The translations under genes and the position numbers were made by a program. From the NCBI RefSeq assembly GCF_024362765.1, contig NZ_CP093302.1, forward strand, positions 1,084,001 through 1,148,000: a stretch of 64,000 nt of DNA, given 5' to 3'. The DNA comes from Alkalihalobacillus sp. LMS6 (GTDB lineage Bacteria; Bacillota; Bacilli; Bacillales; Bacillaceae_D). The notes beneath the pieces are model-generated. The model worked only from the letters and a program-made list of their open reading frames with translations, was not told the DNA's origin and searched no databases. This document shows positions 8,286 through 16,528 of the stretch, piece by piece (position 1 is the first letter of the stretch; every line of letters starts with the position of its first letter).

Positions 8286-9812
8286 ATGCGCTATGTGTTA
8301 GGGATTGATAATGGTGGAACGTTGACAAAAGCAGCTCTCTACGATTTATCAGGGAAAGAAATTCAAATCGCAATGAAAAAGACGCGAATGATCACCACAC
8401 AGCCTTATCATACAGAACGAGATTGCGAAGAGCTATGGCAAGCAAACCTGATGGTTATTCGTGAAGTCCTAGCTTCAGCGAACATCAATACAGAGGACAT
8501 TATTGGGATTTCCATTACAGGGCATGGAAACGGTTTGTATGTAGCAAACGAACGAGGAGAACCGACATACAACGGAATTATTTCTACTGATCAGAGAGCA
8601 ATGACTTACGTGGAACAGTGGAAGCAAGATGGACGATTTGAACGAGAGGTTTTACCGAAAACGATGCAATCGGTTTGGGCAGGGCAACCTGTATCATTAC
8701 TTGCTTGGTTAAAAGATCACCAACCGGATGTACTTAAGGAAACGGCGTATATTTTCATGGTGAAAGATTATATTCGATTTAAGTTAACAGGAGAAGCATA
8801 TTTTGAAGAAACAGATGCATCCGGGACAAGTTTACTTAACGTACGAGATCGTTGTTATGATCGTGAATTGCTATCATTTTTTGAGATTGAGGAGGTATAT
8901 GAAAAACTTCCCCCATTAAAAAGGTCAACCGAATGTTGTGGCCATATCACGGAAACCGTCGCACAATTAACTGGTTTAAAAGCAGGTACGCCGGTGGCAG
9001 GAGGGATTTTTGACATTTCCGCATCAGCGATTGCTTCAGGCTTAGTACGAGAAGATCAATTGTGCATCGTAGCCGGTACATGGAGTATTAATGAATACAT
9101 CACAACAAAACCTGTTATTGATAAACATTTATTTATGACATCCATTTACTGTATGGAAGGATACTGGTTAACAACGGAAGCGAGCCCAACGTCAGCGAGT
9201 AATTTGGAGTGGTATATTGACGAATGGATGACGCAAGAAAAGGTTGAGACAGAGCGACAAGGGCGCTCTATTTATGACGAGTGTAACGAGCTTGTGGCGA
9301 AAACTAAGGCTGAAGATAGTCAGTTATTGTTTTTACCGTTCCTTTTCGGATCAAATACAGTGGCAAATGCGAGTTCGTGCTTTATTGGTCTTTCAAGCTG
9401 GCATACAAAAGCGTATATATTGCGCGCAATTTATGAAGGTGTTGTGTTTAGCCACTTAGCTCATGTCAAGCAACTTTTGCAGTATCGAAAAGCGCCAACT
9501 TCCGTTCGTGTCGCAGGTGGTGTAACAAAGTCAGATGTTTGGGTGCAAATGTTTGCCGATGCGCTACAGCTTCCATTAGAAATTGTTGATGTACAGGAAC
9601 ATGGAACGTTAGGGACTGCGATGTGTGCAGCTGTAATGGTAGGGGCGTATGAATCAATAGAAGAGGCATCTACTTCAATGGTTAATGTGGCACGACGAAT
9701 TGAACCAAATCTAGGAAAAGCGAATGTCTATCAGCAAAAATTCAAGCTTTATCAGCAGACTGTCGAGAAAATGGAACAAGTATGGGCGTTAGGAGCGAGG
9801 CAATGGACTTAG
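8286..9812 (+). CDS. FGGY carbohydrate kinase, L-xylulose kinase (LyxK)-like
   Basis: Cytoplasmic ATP-dependent sugar kinase, 508 residues. The N-terminal phosphate motif LGIDNGGTLTKAALYD and the C-terminal ATP-binding VAGGVTKSDVWVQM are both present. Stretches such as HTERDCEELW, LTGLKAGTPVAGG and EASPTSASNLEW resemble E. coli LyxK as I recall it, which favours L-xylulose or a related ketose. Three ATG codons follow each other; the third (8286) is best spaced from AAGGAGG. It ends 10 bases inside the following SDR gene, so the pair is translationally coupled. Confidence 0.82.
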   Translation: MRYVLGIDNGGTLTKAALYDLSGKEIQIAMKKTRMITTQPYHTERDCEELWQANLMVIREVLASANINTEDIIGISITGHGNGLYVANERGEPTYNGIISTDQRAMTYVEQWKQDGRFEREVLPKTMQSVWAGQPVSLLAWLKDHQPDVLKETAYIFMVKDYIRFKLTGEAYFEETDASGTSLLNVRDRCYDRELLSFFEIEEVYEKLPPLKRSTECCGHITETVAQLTGLKAGTPVAGGIFDISASAIASGLVREDQLCIVAGTWSINEYITTKPVIDKHLFMTSIYCMEGYWLTTEASPTSASNLEWYIDEWMTQEKVETERQGRSIYDECNELVAKTKAEDSQLLFLPFLFGSNTVANASSCFIGLSSWHTKAYILRAIYEGVVFSHLAHVKQLLQYRKAPTSVRVAGGVTKSDVWVQMFADALQLPLEIVDVQEHGTLGTAMCAAVMVGAYESIEEASTSMVNVARRIEPNLGKANVYQQKFKLYQQTVEKMEQVWALGARQWT

Positions 9813-10561
9813 GATTAAGTGGAAAGCATGCAATTGTGACCGGGGGATCAAGGGGCGTCGGCAAAGAAATCGCTTTATCTTTAGCAGAAGAAGGCGCACA
9901 AGTTACGCTGACGTATCAAGGTCAGCGTGAAAAGGCAGATAAAGTTGTAGGGGAAATTCAAGCAAACGGTGGAAATGCGTATGCTGTGAAGATGGATCTT
10001 GCTGATTCGACGAGTATACAGGCATTGTTCCAACAGGCAACTAGACATGTAGGTTCGGTTGACATTCTCATTAATAATGCGGGGGTATGGCCAAAAGGAT
10101 ATGTGAAAAATCTGACATTGTCAGACTGGACAGATGCAATCAATAAGAATTTAACGAGTGTTTTCCTGTTAAGCCAGTTGTTTGTCCAGCATTGTCTTCA
10201 ACATGAAAAAAGAGGGAAAGTTTTAAATATCACGTCGCAGGCAGCTTTTCATGGTGCCACGACTGGGCATGCTCATTATGCTGCAAGCAAATCAGGGATT
10301 CTAGGGTTTGCACGGTCACTCGCTCGAGAACATGCGTCAGACGGGATTACGATCAATAATCTTGCATTAGGCATTGTCGAAACGGATATGATTCGGTCAT
10401 CGTTGCAGGAAAAAGAAGATTATTATTTAAGCCGGATTCCTCTTGGGCGAGTCGCGCAACCAAAAGAAATTGCAGACATCGCAACGTTTTTAGTATCAGA
10501 AAAAGCGAACTACTTAACTGGCTCCACCTTTGACGCAACAGGTGGAATGTTAATGCGTTAA
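9803..10561 (+). CDS. short-chain dehydrogenase/reductase
   Basis: NAD(P)-dependent SDR of 252 residues. The cofactor motif TGGSRGVGKE is near residue 13, NNAG near 91, and the catalytic Ser145/Tyr159/Lys163 lie in ITSQA and YAASK. The ATG at 9803 has TAGGAG at 7 bases and lies inside the end of the kinase gene. Within this operon it probably oxidises a polyol or reduces a ketose. The substrate cannot be read from sequence. Confidence 0.88.
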   Translation: MDLGLSGKHAIVTGGSRGVGKEIALSLAEEGAQVTLTYQGQREKADKVVGEIQANGGNAYAVKMDLADSTSIQALFQQATRHVGSVDILINNAGVWPKGYVKNLTLSDWTDAINKNLTSVFLLSQLFVQHCLQHEKRGKVLNITSQAAFHGATTGHAHYAASKSGILGFARSLAREHASDGITINNLALGIVETDMIRSSLQEKEDYYLSRIPLGRVAQPKEIADIATFLVSEKANYLTGSTFDATGGMLMR

Positions 10562-10582
10562 AACGGTCTAAGGAGTGGGAAT

Positions 10583-11587
10583 ATGAAATGTTTGGCGATC
10601 GCTGACTTATTAATCTCTCAAGATATGTTGAAACAAGGACTTGCAACTCTTGAAGAAAAAGGGATTGAAGTAACGATTCGAGAATGGCACCATGAACAGG
10701 TGGAAGATTTACAAAAGGATAATTTACGCATTGAACAATATGGTGCAGATGCGGTAATGTTACCTGAAACCCTTACCCGTGACATCGATCAGTATGACCT
10801 TATTTTGACTCAGTTTGCGCCTTTAAATCGTGCTGTTCTTGCGGCAGCCCGCAATGTATCCGTCATCGGTGTGCTCCGTGGAGGAGTAGAGAATATTGAT
10901 GTGGAAGCAGCTGAAACAAGAGGAATTACAGTCATAAATACGCCAGGGCGAAATGCACGAAGCGTAGCTGAATACACAGTTGGAATGATGATTGCAGAGA
11001 TGCGAAACATAGGGCGTTCTCATGCTTCCATCATGAAAAGAAATTGGCAAAAAGACTTTGCTAATCATGATTCTATCCCAGAATTAGGTCGGCGAACGGT
11101 TGGCTTAATTGGATTTGGTCATATTGGTCAACTTGTTGCAAAATGCTTAAGCGGATTTGGAACGAAGATTCTTTTTTATGATCCGTATTTTAAAGGGGAA
11201 ACAGGATGTATTCAGGTTGAGTTAGATGAATTGTTAGAAGCGTCTGATGTCGTGAGTTTACATGGGCGGTTAACCGCTGAAACAAAAGGAATGATGGGCT
11301 ATGAACAATTTCAAAAAATGAAACAAACGGCGATTCTGATTAATACCGCCCGGTCAGGTCTAGTAAAAGAAGAAGCGTTAGTCAGAGCTTTGCAAGAAAA
11401 TATAATAGCTGGTGCAGCGCTAGATACGTTCGACTATGAACCTTTAAAGAAAGACAGTCGTTTTCTCTCACTAAATAATGTCACTTTAACGGCTCATTTA
11501 GCGGGTAGTACAGTCGATGCCTTTCGCTACACACCTACATTACTAGCTGAACGGGTTATGTCTTATCTAGATAGCGAACGTAAATAA
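10583..11587 (+). CDS. D-isomer-specific 2-hydroxyacid dehydrogenase
   Basis: 334-residue NAD-dependent dehydrogenase of the D-3-phosphoglycerate/formate dehydrogenase superfamily. The Rossmann motif is VGLIGFGHIGQ (about 172-182), the substrate-binding Arg lies in INTARSGL, and the catalytic His in LTAHLAGST. An AGGAG site precedes the ATG by 7-8 bases. It is the last gene of the sugar operon, 21 bases after the SDR, and probably handles a sugar-acid or 2-keto-acid intermediate. No terminator hairpin with a T-run is evident after it. Confidence 0.87.
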   Translation: MKCLAIADLLISQDMLKQGLATLEEKGIEVTIREWHHEQVEDLQKDNLRIEQYGADAVMLPETLTRDIDQYDLILTQFAPLNRAVLAAARNVSVIGVLRGGVENIDVEAAETRGITVINTPGRNARSVAEYTVGMMIAEMRNIGRSHASIMKRNWQKDFANHDSIPELGRRTVGLIGFGHIGQLVAKCLSGFGTKILFYDPYFKGETGCIQVELDELLEASDVVSLHGRLTAETKGMMGYEQFQKMKQTAILINTARSGLVKEEALVRALQENIIAGAALDTFDYEPLKKDSRFLSLNNVTLTAHLAGSTVDAFRYTPTLLAERVMSYLDSERK

Positions 11588-11657
11588 GCTGGCTTTATTA
11601 ATTTCATAAATATTTTAAATTTTAGATCGGATAATTTTTTTGAAAAGGTGATGATAC

Positions 11658-12281
11658 TTGAACATTTTTTTAATAGGAGGAGGTGAATGTTTCCCTTCAC
11701 AACTTAATCATATGGTTCAAATGAAAAATGGAAGCTCTATTCTCATTATTCCGTTTGCAACAGAATTAGAAAAAAGATATCGATGGCTACGACGCTTAAT
11801 AAAATCACTTGCTCATAATGGATTTAAGTCAGTAGACATACTTCATCAAGACTTATCGTTAAAACGAATGAAGGAAAAAATTAACCAAGCTGATCTGTTA
11901 TATTTCACAGGTGGAAGGCCAGAAGAGCTTATTAAAATTTTGAATCAAAAAAATTTAACGAAGGTTATTCAATCTCATCATGGTGCCATCATTGGCTATA
12001 GTGCAGGCGCACTTGCACTTTGTGAGGAGTGCTTAATCACAAAAGATCATGTTTATCCTGAGACCAAGCTTATACAAGGGGTAGGGCTTATTCCATTTAC
12101 TGTCGAGGTTCATTATTCCCCAGCTATTGACGTTGAATTGACATTATGGTCAAAAGGTAGGACAATCTATGCGCTCCCAAATGGGTCGAGTCTATTCTAC
12201 GATGGAGAAAAGATAGAGGTTCTTGGCAAAATATATGTCTTTCAAGAAGGAAAGAAAAAACTAGAATGCACACCATTCTAG
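11658..12281 (+). CDS. peptidase E / S51-type serine hydrolase
   Basis: Type 1 glutamine-amidotransferase-like fold of the S51 family (peptidase E/cyanophycinase), 207 residues. The start is a TTG with AAAAGGTG upstream, supported because the protein then begins with the expected strand MNIFLIGGGE. The nucleophile Ser is in the elbow IIGYSAGALAL; FTGGRPEEL precedes it. Possible roles are cleaving Asp-X dipeptides or related intracellular peptides. An 8-base inverted repeat (12261-12281) spans the stop codon but lacks a T-run. Confidence 0.78.
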   Translation: MNIFLIGGGECFPSQLNHMVQMKNGSSILIIPFATELEKRYRWLRRLIKSLAHNGFKSVDILHQDLSLKRMKEKINQADLLYFTGGRPEELIKILNQKNLTKVIQSHHGAIIGYSAGALALCEECLITKDHVYPETKLIQGVGLIPFTVEVHYSPAIDVELTLWSKGRTIYALPNGSSLFYDGEKIEVLGKIYVFQEGKKKLECTPF

Positions 12282-12317
12282 TTGAAAGTTAACGTATGTA
12301 TGAAACATAGCGGTTTT

Positions 12318-12488
12318 TTATTGTTCGTTAATTTTTGCAACCGACCAAGGGTTTTTTGGATTGAGCGTGTTGAGCTTTTTCGCATACTCTAGTGCATTTT
12401 CAAATTCAATAAAAACACGGTCTGTCACAGAATGGATATTTTTCAAAATGAAAGTCTGCCCATCTACGAGCCTTTTAAGATGATACAT
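12318..12488 (-). CDS. hypothetical 56-residue protein
   Basis: Short frame with a very good SD (GAGGAGG, 6 bases from ATG) starting MYHLKRLVDGQTFILKNIHS and ending in NPKNPWSVAKINEQ. It is soluble and basic with a mixed helix/strand character. No family is recognised. The strong ribosome site and lack of any overlapping gene make it a likely real small gene. Confidence 0.6.
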   Translation of the reverse strand: MYHLKRLVDGQTFILKNIHSVTDRVFIEFENALEYAKKLNTLNPKNPWSVAKINEQ

Positions 12489-12578
12489 GAGCGTTCCTCC
12501 TCAAATGATTAGGATATATCTATTATACTGCTTTAGCGTAGTTACGTATATGAAAAAATCATGTAATCGATGCAAAAT

Positions 12579-13046
12579 TTATGTGTTAGCCTCTATTTTT
12601 ATAGAAATAAGAATGGCTTTGGTTAGTAGTCTAGCTACTGTTTGGCCAATCACAATAAGCAAGCCGGTTAGTACGATGACAACATTCATGGTAAATGGGT
12701 TAAACCAGCTAGGGTTTGGAGGCGTAATAAACAGCTCTGCCAATAGCATCGATAAGAGAATCATAAACGCGTTCATCAAAAGAAATTGGTGAATGCGAAC
12801 TTGAGTCGACAAAGCACCAGCCACAGTTGACCAAATAATGAGAGCGCCGTAGATGAATGAATAATTAATTTCGGCTTCTTGGTTACGCATGGTTGTTTCA
12901 TAAAAGTGAAAAAAGAACGAACCGGGGAAAATAGCAATGATAATCCACAGTATTTTCAAAAAAAACCTCCATTTATAGATATGTCCTTCGTAAGTGTATT
13001 CTGCCAATCTTGTTTTTTCCCTCTTAAATTCTTTGACTCCTTTCAT
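12579..13046 (-). CDS. hypothetical membrane protein, about 155 aa
   Basis: Four hydrophobic segments follow a basic N-terminus with EYTYEGHIYKWRFFLK. No family recognised. Start uncertain: the ATG at 13046 has no visible SD, while AAGAGGG lies 10 bases before an in-frame TTG thirteen codons later, giving a 142-residue alternative. Its upstream region is shared with the divergent aldehyde dehydrogenase gene and its cre box. Confidence 0.55.
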   Translation of the reverse strand: MKGVKEFKREKTRLAEYTYEGHIYKWRFFLKILWIIIAIFPGSFFFHFYETTMRNQEAEINYSFIYGALIIWSTVAGALSTQVRIHQFLLMNAFMILLSMLLAELFITPPNPSWFNPFTMNVVIVLTGLLIVIGQTVARLLTKAILISIKIEANT

Positions 13047-13076
13047 TACAAGCGTTAGAATAAAGTCAACATATAT

Positions 13077-13090
13077 TGTAAGCGCTTACT
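13077..13090 (+). promoter_or_regulatory. cre box (CcpA) upstream of aldehyde dehydrogenase
   Basis: TGTAAGCGCTTACT is a near-perfect palindrome matching TGNAARCGNWWNCA with a single terminal mismatch. It ends 26 bases before the aldehyde dehydrogenase start, a position suited to catabolite repression. Confidence 0.7.
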
Positions 13091-13115
13091 TTAACTTAAC
13101 AAAGGAGGAATGAAT

Positions 13116-14633
13116 ATGATTTATGCAAATCCGAATCAAGAAGGATCACTCGTTTCATTTAAACAGAAATATGATAACTATATTAATGGTGAATGGACGG
13201 CGCCTGTTAGAGGTCAATACTTTGAAAACATCTCGCCCGTTACAGGGGAAGTGTTTTGTGAATTAGCCCGCTCAACGTCAGAAGACATTGAATTAGCGCT
13301 AGATGCAGCGCATGAGGCAAAGGTGAGTTGGGGGAAAACCTCGCCAGCGGAGCGCGCCAACGTGTTAAACAGGATAGCGGATCGAATTGAAGACAATAGT
13401 GAAATGCTTGCTGTAGCAGAGACTTGGGACAATGGAAAAGCGGTTCGAGAAACGTTAGCGGCAGATGTACCGTTAATGGTCGATCACTTCCGCTATTTTG
13501 CTGCGACGATTCGTGCACAAGAAGGGAGTTTAAGTCAGCTAGATGAGGATACGGTAGCTTACCATTTTCATGAGCCATTAGGCGTTGTTGGACAAATTAT
13601 TCCGTGGAATTTTCCATTGCTAATGGCGACGTGGAAACTTGCTCCAGCTCTGGCTGCCGGTAATTGTGTCGTTTTAAAACCAGCAGAACAAACGCCAGCA
13701 TCAATTATGGTGTTGCTTGAGTTAATTGGAGACCTTTTACCTAAAGGTGTAGTTAACGTTGTGAATGGTTTTGGTGTAGAAGCTGGAAAGCCACTTGCGT
13801 CAAATCCAAGAATCGCAAAAATTGCATTTACTGGAGAAACGACAACAGGTCGATTAATTATGCAATATGCGTCACAAAATATTATCCCGGTTACGCTCGA
13901 ATTAGGTGGGAAGTCACCAAATATCTTTTTTAAAGATATTATGGATGAAGACGATGATTTCTTAGATAAAGCAGTAGAAGGGTTTGTGATGTTTGCGCTT
14001 AATCAAGGTGAAGTTTGTACATGTCCATCTCGAGCCTTAATTGATGAATCTATTTATGATGCGTTTATGGAACGGGCCCTTAAACGAGTGAAGGAAATTA
14101 AGATTGGGAATCCACTTGATACAGAAACCATGATGGGGGCACAGGCATCTTCTGAACAAATGGAGAAGATTCTTTCTTATATAGACATCGGGAAACAAGA
14201 AGGTGCTGAAATTCTAACTGGAGGAGCGCAAAATAAGCTTGAAGGAAATGAAAATGGCTATTATATTCAGCCAACCGTTTTTAAAGGAACAAATCAAATG
14301 CGTATTTTCCAAGAAGAAATTTTTGGTCCTGTTGTCTCCGTTACGACATTTAAAACGGCAGACGAAGCGCTAGAAATTGCTAATGATACATTATATGGCT
14401 TAGGTGCTGGCGTTTGGACGCGTAATATGAACCAAGCTTATCGCTTTGGACGCAGTATTGAAGCTGGTCGAGTTTGGACGAATTGCTACCATGCGTATCC
14501 CGCCCATGCTGCATTTGGCGGCTATAAAAACTCAGGTATTGGTCGGGAAAATCATAAGATGATGTTGGATCATTATCAGCAAACGAAGAACTTATTAGTC
14601 AGTTATGGTACTAGTCCGATGGGGCTTTTCTAA
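13116..14633 (+). CDS. NAD-dependent aldehyde (acetaldehyde) dehydrogenase, ExaC/AcoD type
   Basis: 505-residue ALDH oxidising an aldehyde, probably acetaldehyde, to the acid. Cofactor-binding [17 protein letters not shown], catalytic Glu262 (LELGGKSP) and Cys301 (GEVCTCPSR) are present. Start at the second ATG (13116), 7 bases from AAAGGAGG. The following gene is a DUF779 protein, a partner repeatedly found with ExaC/AcoD-type acetaldehyde dehydrogenases, which supports this subfamily. The cre box implies repression by good carbon sources, as for ethanol or acetoin breakdown enzymes. Confidence 0.92.
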   Translation: MIYANPNQEGSLVSFKQKYDNYINGEWTAPVRGQYFENISPVTGEVFCELARSTSEDIELALDAAHEAKVSWGKTSPAERANVLNRIADRIEDNSEMLAVAETWDNGKAVRETLAADVPLMVDHFRYFAATIRAQEGSLSQLDEDTVAYHFHEPLGVVGQIIPWNFPLLMATWKLAPALAAGNCVVLKPAEQTPASIMVLLELIGDLLPKGVVNVVNGFGVEAGKPLASNPRIAKIAFTGETTTGRLIMQYASQNIIPVTLELGGKSPNIFFKDIMDEDDDFLDKAVEGFVMFALNQGEVCTCPSRALIDESIYDAFMERALKRVKEIKIGNPLDTETMMGAQASSEQMEKILSYIDIGKQEGAEILTGGAQNKLEGNENGYYIQPTVFKGTNQMRIFQEEIFGPVVSVTTFKTADEALEIANDTLYGLGAGVWTRNMNQAYRFGRSIEAGRVWTNCYHAYPAHAAFGGYKNSGIGRENHKMMLDHYQQTKNLLVSYGTSPMGLF

Positions 14634-14660
14634 TTAGCTAGATAAAGAGGAGATGAGCGT

Positions 14661-15011
14661 GTGGTTGACAAAGTAACAGCAACAGAAACAGCGATCGCCT
14701 TCTTGGAAGTATTAAAAGATAAACATGGTCCGCTTATGTTCCATCAATCAGGTGGATGTTGTGATGGGAGCTCTCCCATGTGTTATCAAGCAGGTGAATT
14801 TCTTGTCGGAGACAGTGATATTCTACTTGGAAAGATTGCAGACACTCCTTTTTACATGAGTAAAGTTCAATATGAATATTGGAAGCATACACAAATTATT
14901 GTTGATGTCGTCGATGGACGTGGAGGGATGTTTTCAATAGAAGGACCAGAGGGGAAACGTTTTTTAACTCGGTCAAGAGTATTTACAGAGGAAGAACGAG
15001 CTGCATTATAA
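14661..15011 (+). CDS. DUF779 protein, aldehyde dehydrogenase-associated
   Basis: 116-residue member of DUF779. The conserved block HQSGGCCDGSSPMC lies near residue 28, with a Cys pair and a third Cys that look like a metal or redox site. The GTG start has AAAGAGGAG at about 9 bases; no in-frame ATG fits. It is cotranscribed 27 bases after the aldehyde dehydrogenase and ahead of a bidirectional terminator. Its role is not established; assistance to the dehydrogenase is inferred from conserved adjacency. Confidence 0.88.
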   Translation: MVDKVTATETAIAFLEVLKDKHGPLMFHQSGGCCDGSSPMCYQAGEFLVGDSDILLGKIADTPFYMSKVQYEYWKHTQIIVDVVDGRGGMFSIEGPEGKRFLTRSRVFTEEERAAL

Positions 15012-15015
15012 ATGT

Positions 15016-15050
15016 TAAAAAAGGAGATGGTCTTAAGCCTCTCCTTTTTC
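15016..15050. terminator. bidirectional terminator
   Basis: AAAAAGGAGA / TCTCCTTTTT stem with T-runs in both directions, between the converging DUF779 and sortase genes. It overlaps the sortase 3' end. Confidence 0.8.
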
Positions 15051-15956
15051 TTGTGCTTGTTTGGATTCATTTCCAAAATAATCAACGGTTTTTACTGTAT
15101 AGTCAACATCGTCGTTATCGATGAGAAAAGATTTTCTTTCTTGCTGAGATACACTAGCAACATAGGTTTCTTTCCCATTTTCGCTGACTTCATAAATCCG
15201 ATAGCCTGCGATGTAGTCATCACGAACGGCATACCATGATAATAGATTTCCTTGAATAGCTAGTTCCGTAGGCTCGGTAGGGACTTCTTCACTATTTGTA
15301 TCTTCCACTAATGAAGTATAAACAACAAGGCGTTCATCGTGATTGCCTGTTTGCCGATCAAATGTACCTGTACACGTAATTAAATTGAGTTGTTTGTTAT
15401 CTGTTGATCCGAATATCTCTGTTAGTGGTGCGTCATCATACGGATAGCTTTCAATTTTATCAACCGTAAATTCTAATTCTTCCCCATCTTCATCGGTCAC
15501 GAAAATGGATTGATCTTCTTCTAAATCACCTAAATAAAAAAATACTGCTGGACCATTATTATCATCAACATGTCCTGCCAAAACAGCATTTCCACGGCCA
15601 CCAGGTTTTGTTCCTGGTTCATACCAACCAACATCGGTTCCGTTATCAGGAACACCCATTTGTCCATTTTCTAAGAGACCCACTTCTGTAATTGGCGCTG
15701 AAACATCGAGTGCGGGAATTCTTAATTCAGAAGGGAACAGCTCGCTTTGTTTGTTTAGCTCAGCATGAGCGGCATCCAATGTCTCTTGATCAATCGTAAA
15801 TTCCTCCGCAATGGTTTGTTCCGCTTCAATTTCAACGGGCGGTTCAATTTCATTTTGTGCTGAAGATTGGGAGGTGGATGGTTCTTCTGCAGACGTACTA
15901 CATCCTATGAGCGTCAGAAATGATAAGATGACTACAACGAGTGGTCTTATTTGCAC
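15033..15956 (-). CDS. sortase (class D/F-like), lipoprotein-type with C-terminal FN3-like domain
   Basis: 307-residue cysteine transpeptidase expected to attach secreted proteins to the cell wall. Residues 1-19 are a lipoprotein signal (LTLIGC, Cys19). A disordered acidic linker follows, then the sortase barrel from about 75 to 215 with His129 (LAGHVD), Cys195 (LITCTG) and Arg209 (DERLVVYT). A C-terminal ~80-residue fibronectin-like tail follows. Lipid anchoring instead of a transmembrane anchor is unusual. GTG start with AAAGGAGG at 10 bases. It lies downstream of a gene with an MPQTG sorting signal, its probable substrate. Confidence 0.88.
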   Translation of the reverse strand: MQIRPLVVVILSFLTLIGCSTSAEEPSTSQSSAQNEIEPPVEIEAEQTIAEEFTIDQETLDAAHAELNKQSELFPSELRIPALDVSAPITEVGLLENGQMGVPDNGTDVGWYEPGTKPGGRGNAVLAGHVDDNNGPAVFFYLGDLEEDQSIFVTDEDGEELEFTVDKIESYPYDDAPLTEIFGSTDNKQLNLITCTGTFDRQTGNHDERLVVYTSLVEDTNSEEVPTEPTELAIQGNLLSWYAVRDDYIAGYRIYEVSENGKETYVASVSQQERKSFLIDNDDVDYTVKTVDYFGNESKQAQEKGEA

Positions 15957-15987
15957 AACAGATCAACCTCCTTTTGAATGATAAAAA

Positions 15988-16075
15988 AGTGCGATCGACG
16001 GACACTTTCCGCGAGTAATGTCTCAGCTAACGTAAGCTTTTGCAAGACCCCGCAGGAGTGACCGCCTGATGCACT
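15988..16075. repeat. long imperfect palindrome (88 bases)
   Basis: Outer arms AGTGCGATCGACGG and CCGCCTGATGCACT and inner arms GGACACTTTCCGCG and CGCAGGAGTGACC pair imperfectly around a central AGCTAACGTAAGCT. The arrangement and GC content differ from the flanks and resemble the dispersed palindromic elements of Bacillaceae genomes. It lies between the surface-protein gene and the sortase gene and could terminate or attenuate transcription into the sortase. Confidence 0.55.
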
Positions 16076-16136
16076 TCAATTCACATATACATTGAGAATG
16101 TTAGTCTTGATAGTCGAATCAATGCTATGCTTATTT

Positions 16137-16505
16137 TTACGCGTTTGTGCGTAATTTACGTACGCCGAAATAGCCAGCGAAAGTAACTGTAGCACCTGCT
16201 AGAATCCATGCCATCCATTGAAGAGAGATTCCTTGCTGACTTCCGCCCATACCTGTTTGTGGCATATCAGGCATTGCTGCTTCTTCTTCAAACATGTCTG
16301 GATTTTGTTCAACAATGGCACCAGCTAAACCTGAACCAATGTCGAATGTGAAAGCATATCCTTCTCTAAACGTTTCGAAAGAACCGGCATAATCGCCTTC
16401 CATGTAACGATCAAATGTTGTAAACACTTGGTCTTCGTGTACATTAACAAGTTCGGTAGCGTCAGCAGCTGGCAAAATGCCCTCAGTTGCTGTGTCTAAA
16501 AACAT
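16137..16505 (-). pseudogene. 3' part of the surface protein: repeat end plus MPQTG sorting signal
   Basis: In-frame continuation of the upstream surface-protein gene after a one-base shift at the A-run (16538-16541 on the plus strand). The sequence continues repeat 2 (FADEFGMFLDTATEG, LVNVHEDQV, IVEQNPDMFEEE), then a wall-sorting signal: MPQTG, a hydrophobic segment (WMAWILAGATVTFAGYFGV) and the basic tail RKLRTNA. No SD precedes the first internal ATG, so it is probably not translated on its own. Without a frame correction it is a lost 3' end. Confidence 0.75.
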
Positions 16506-16528
16506 TCCAAACTCATCAGCAAATGTAC

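Noticed and set aside
12261-12281. Intrinsic terminator at the peptidase-E stop codon
   Set aside because: The 8-base arms are perfect but no T-run follows in either direction.
16137-16505. Independent small gene with its own sorting signal
   Set aside because: It lacks a secretion signal and SD and aligns as the direct continuation of repeat 2 in the upstream frame.
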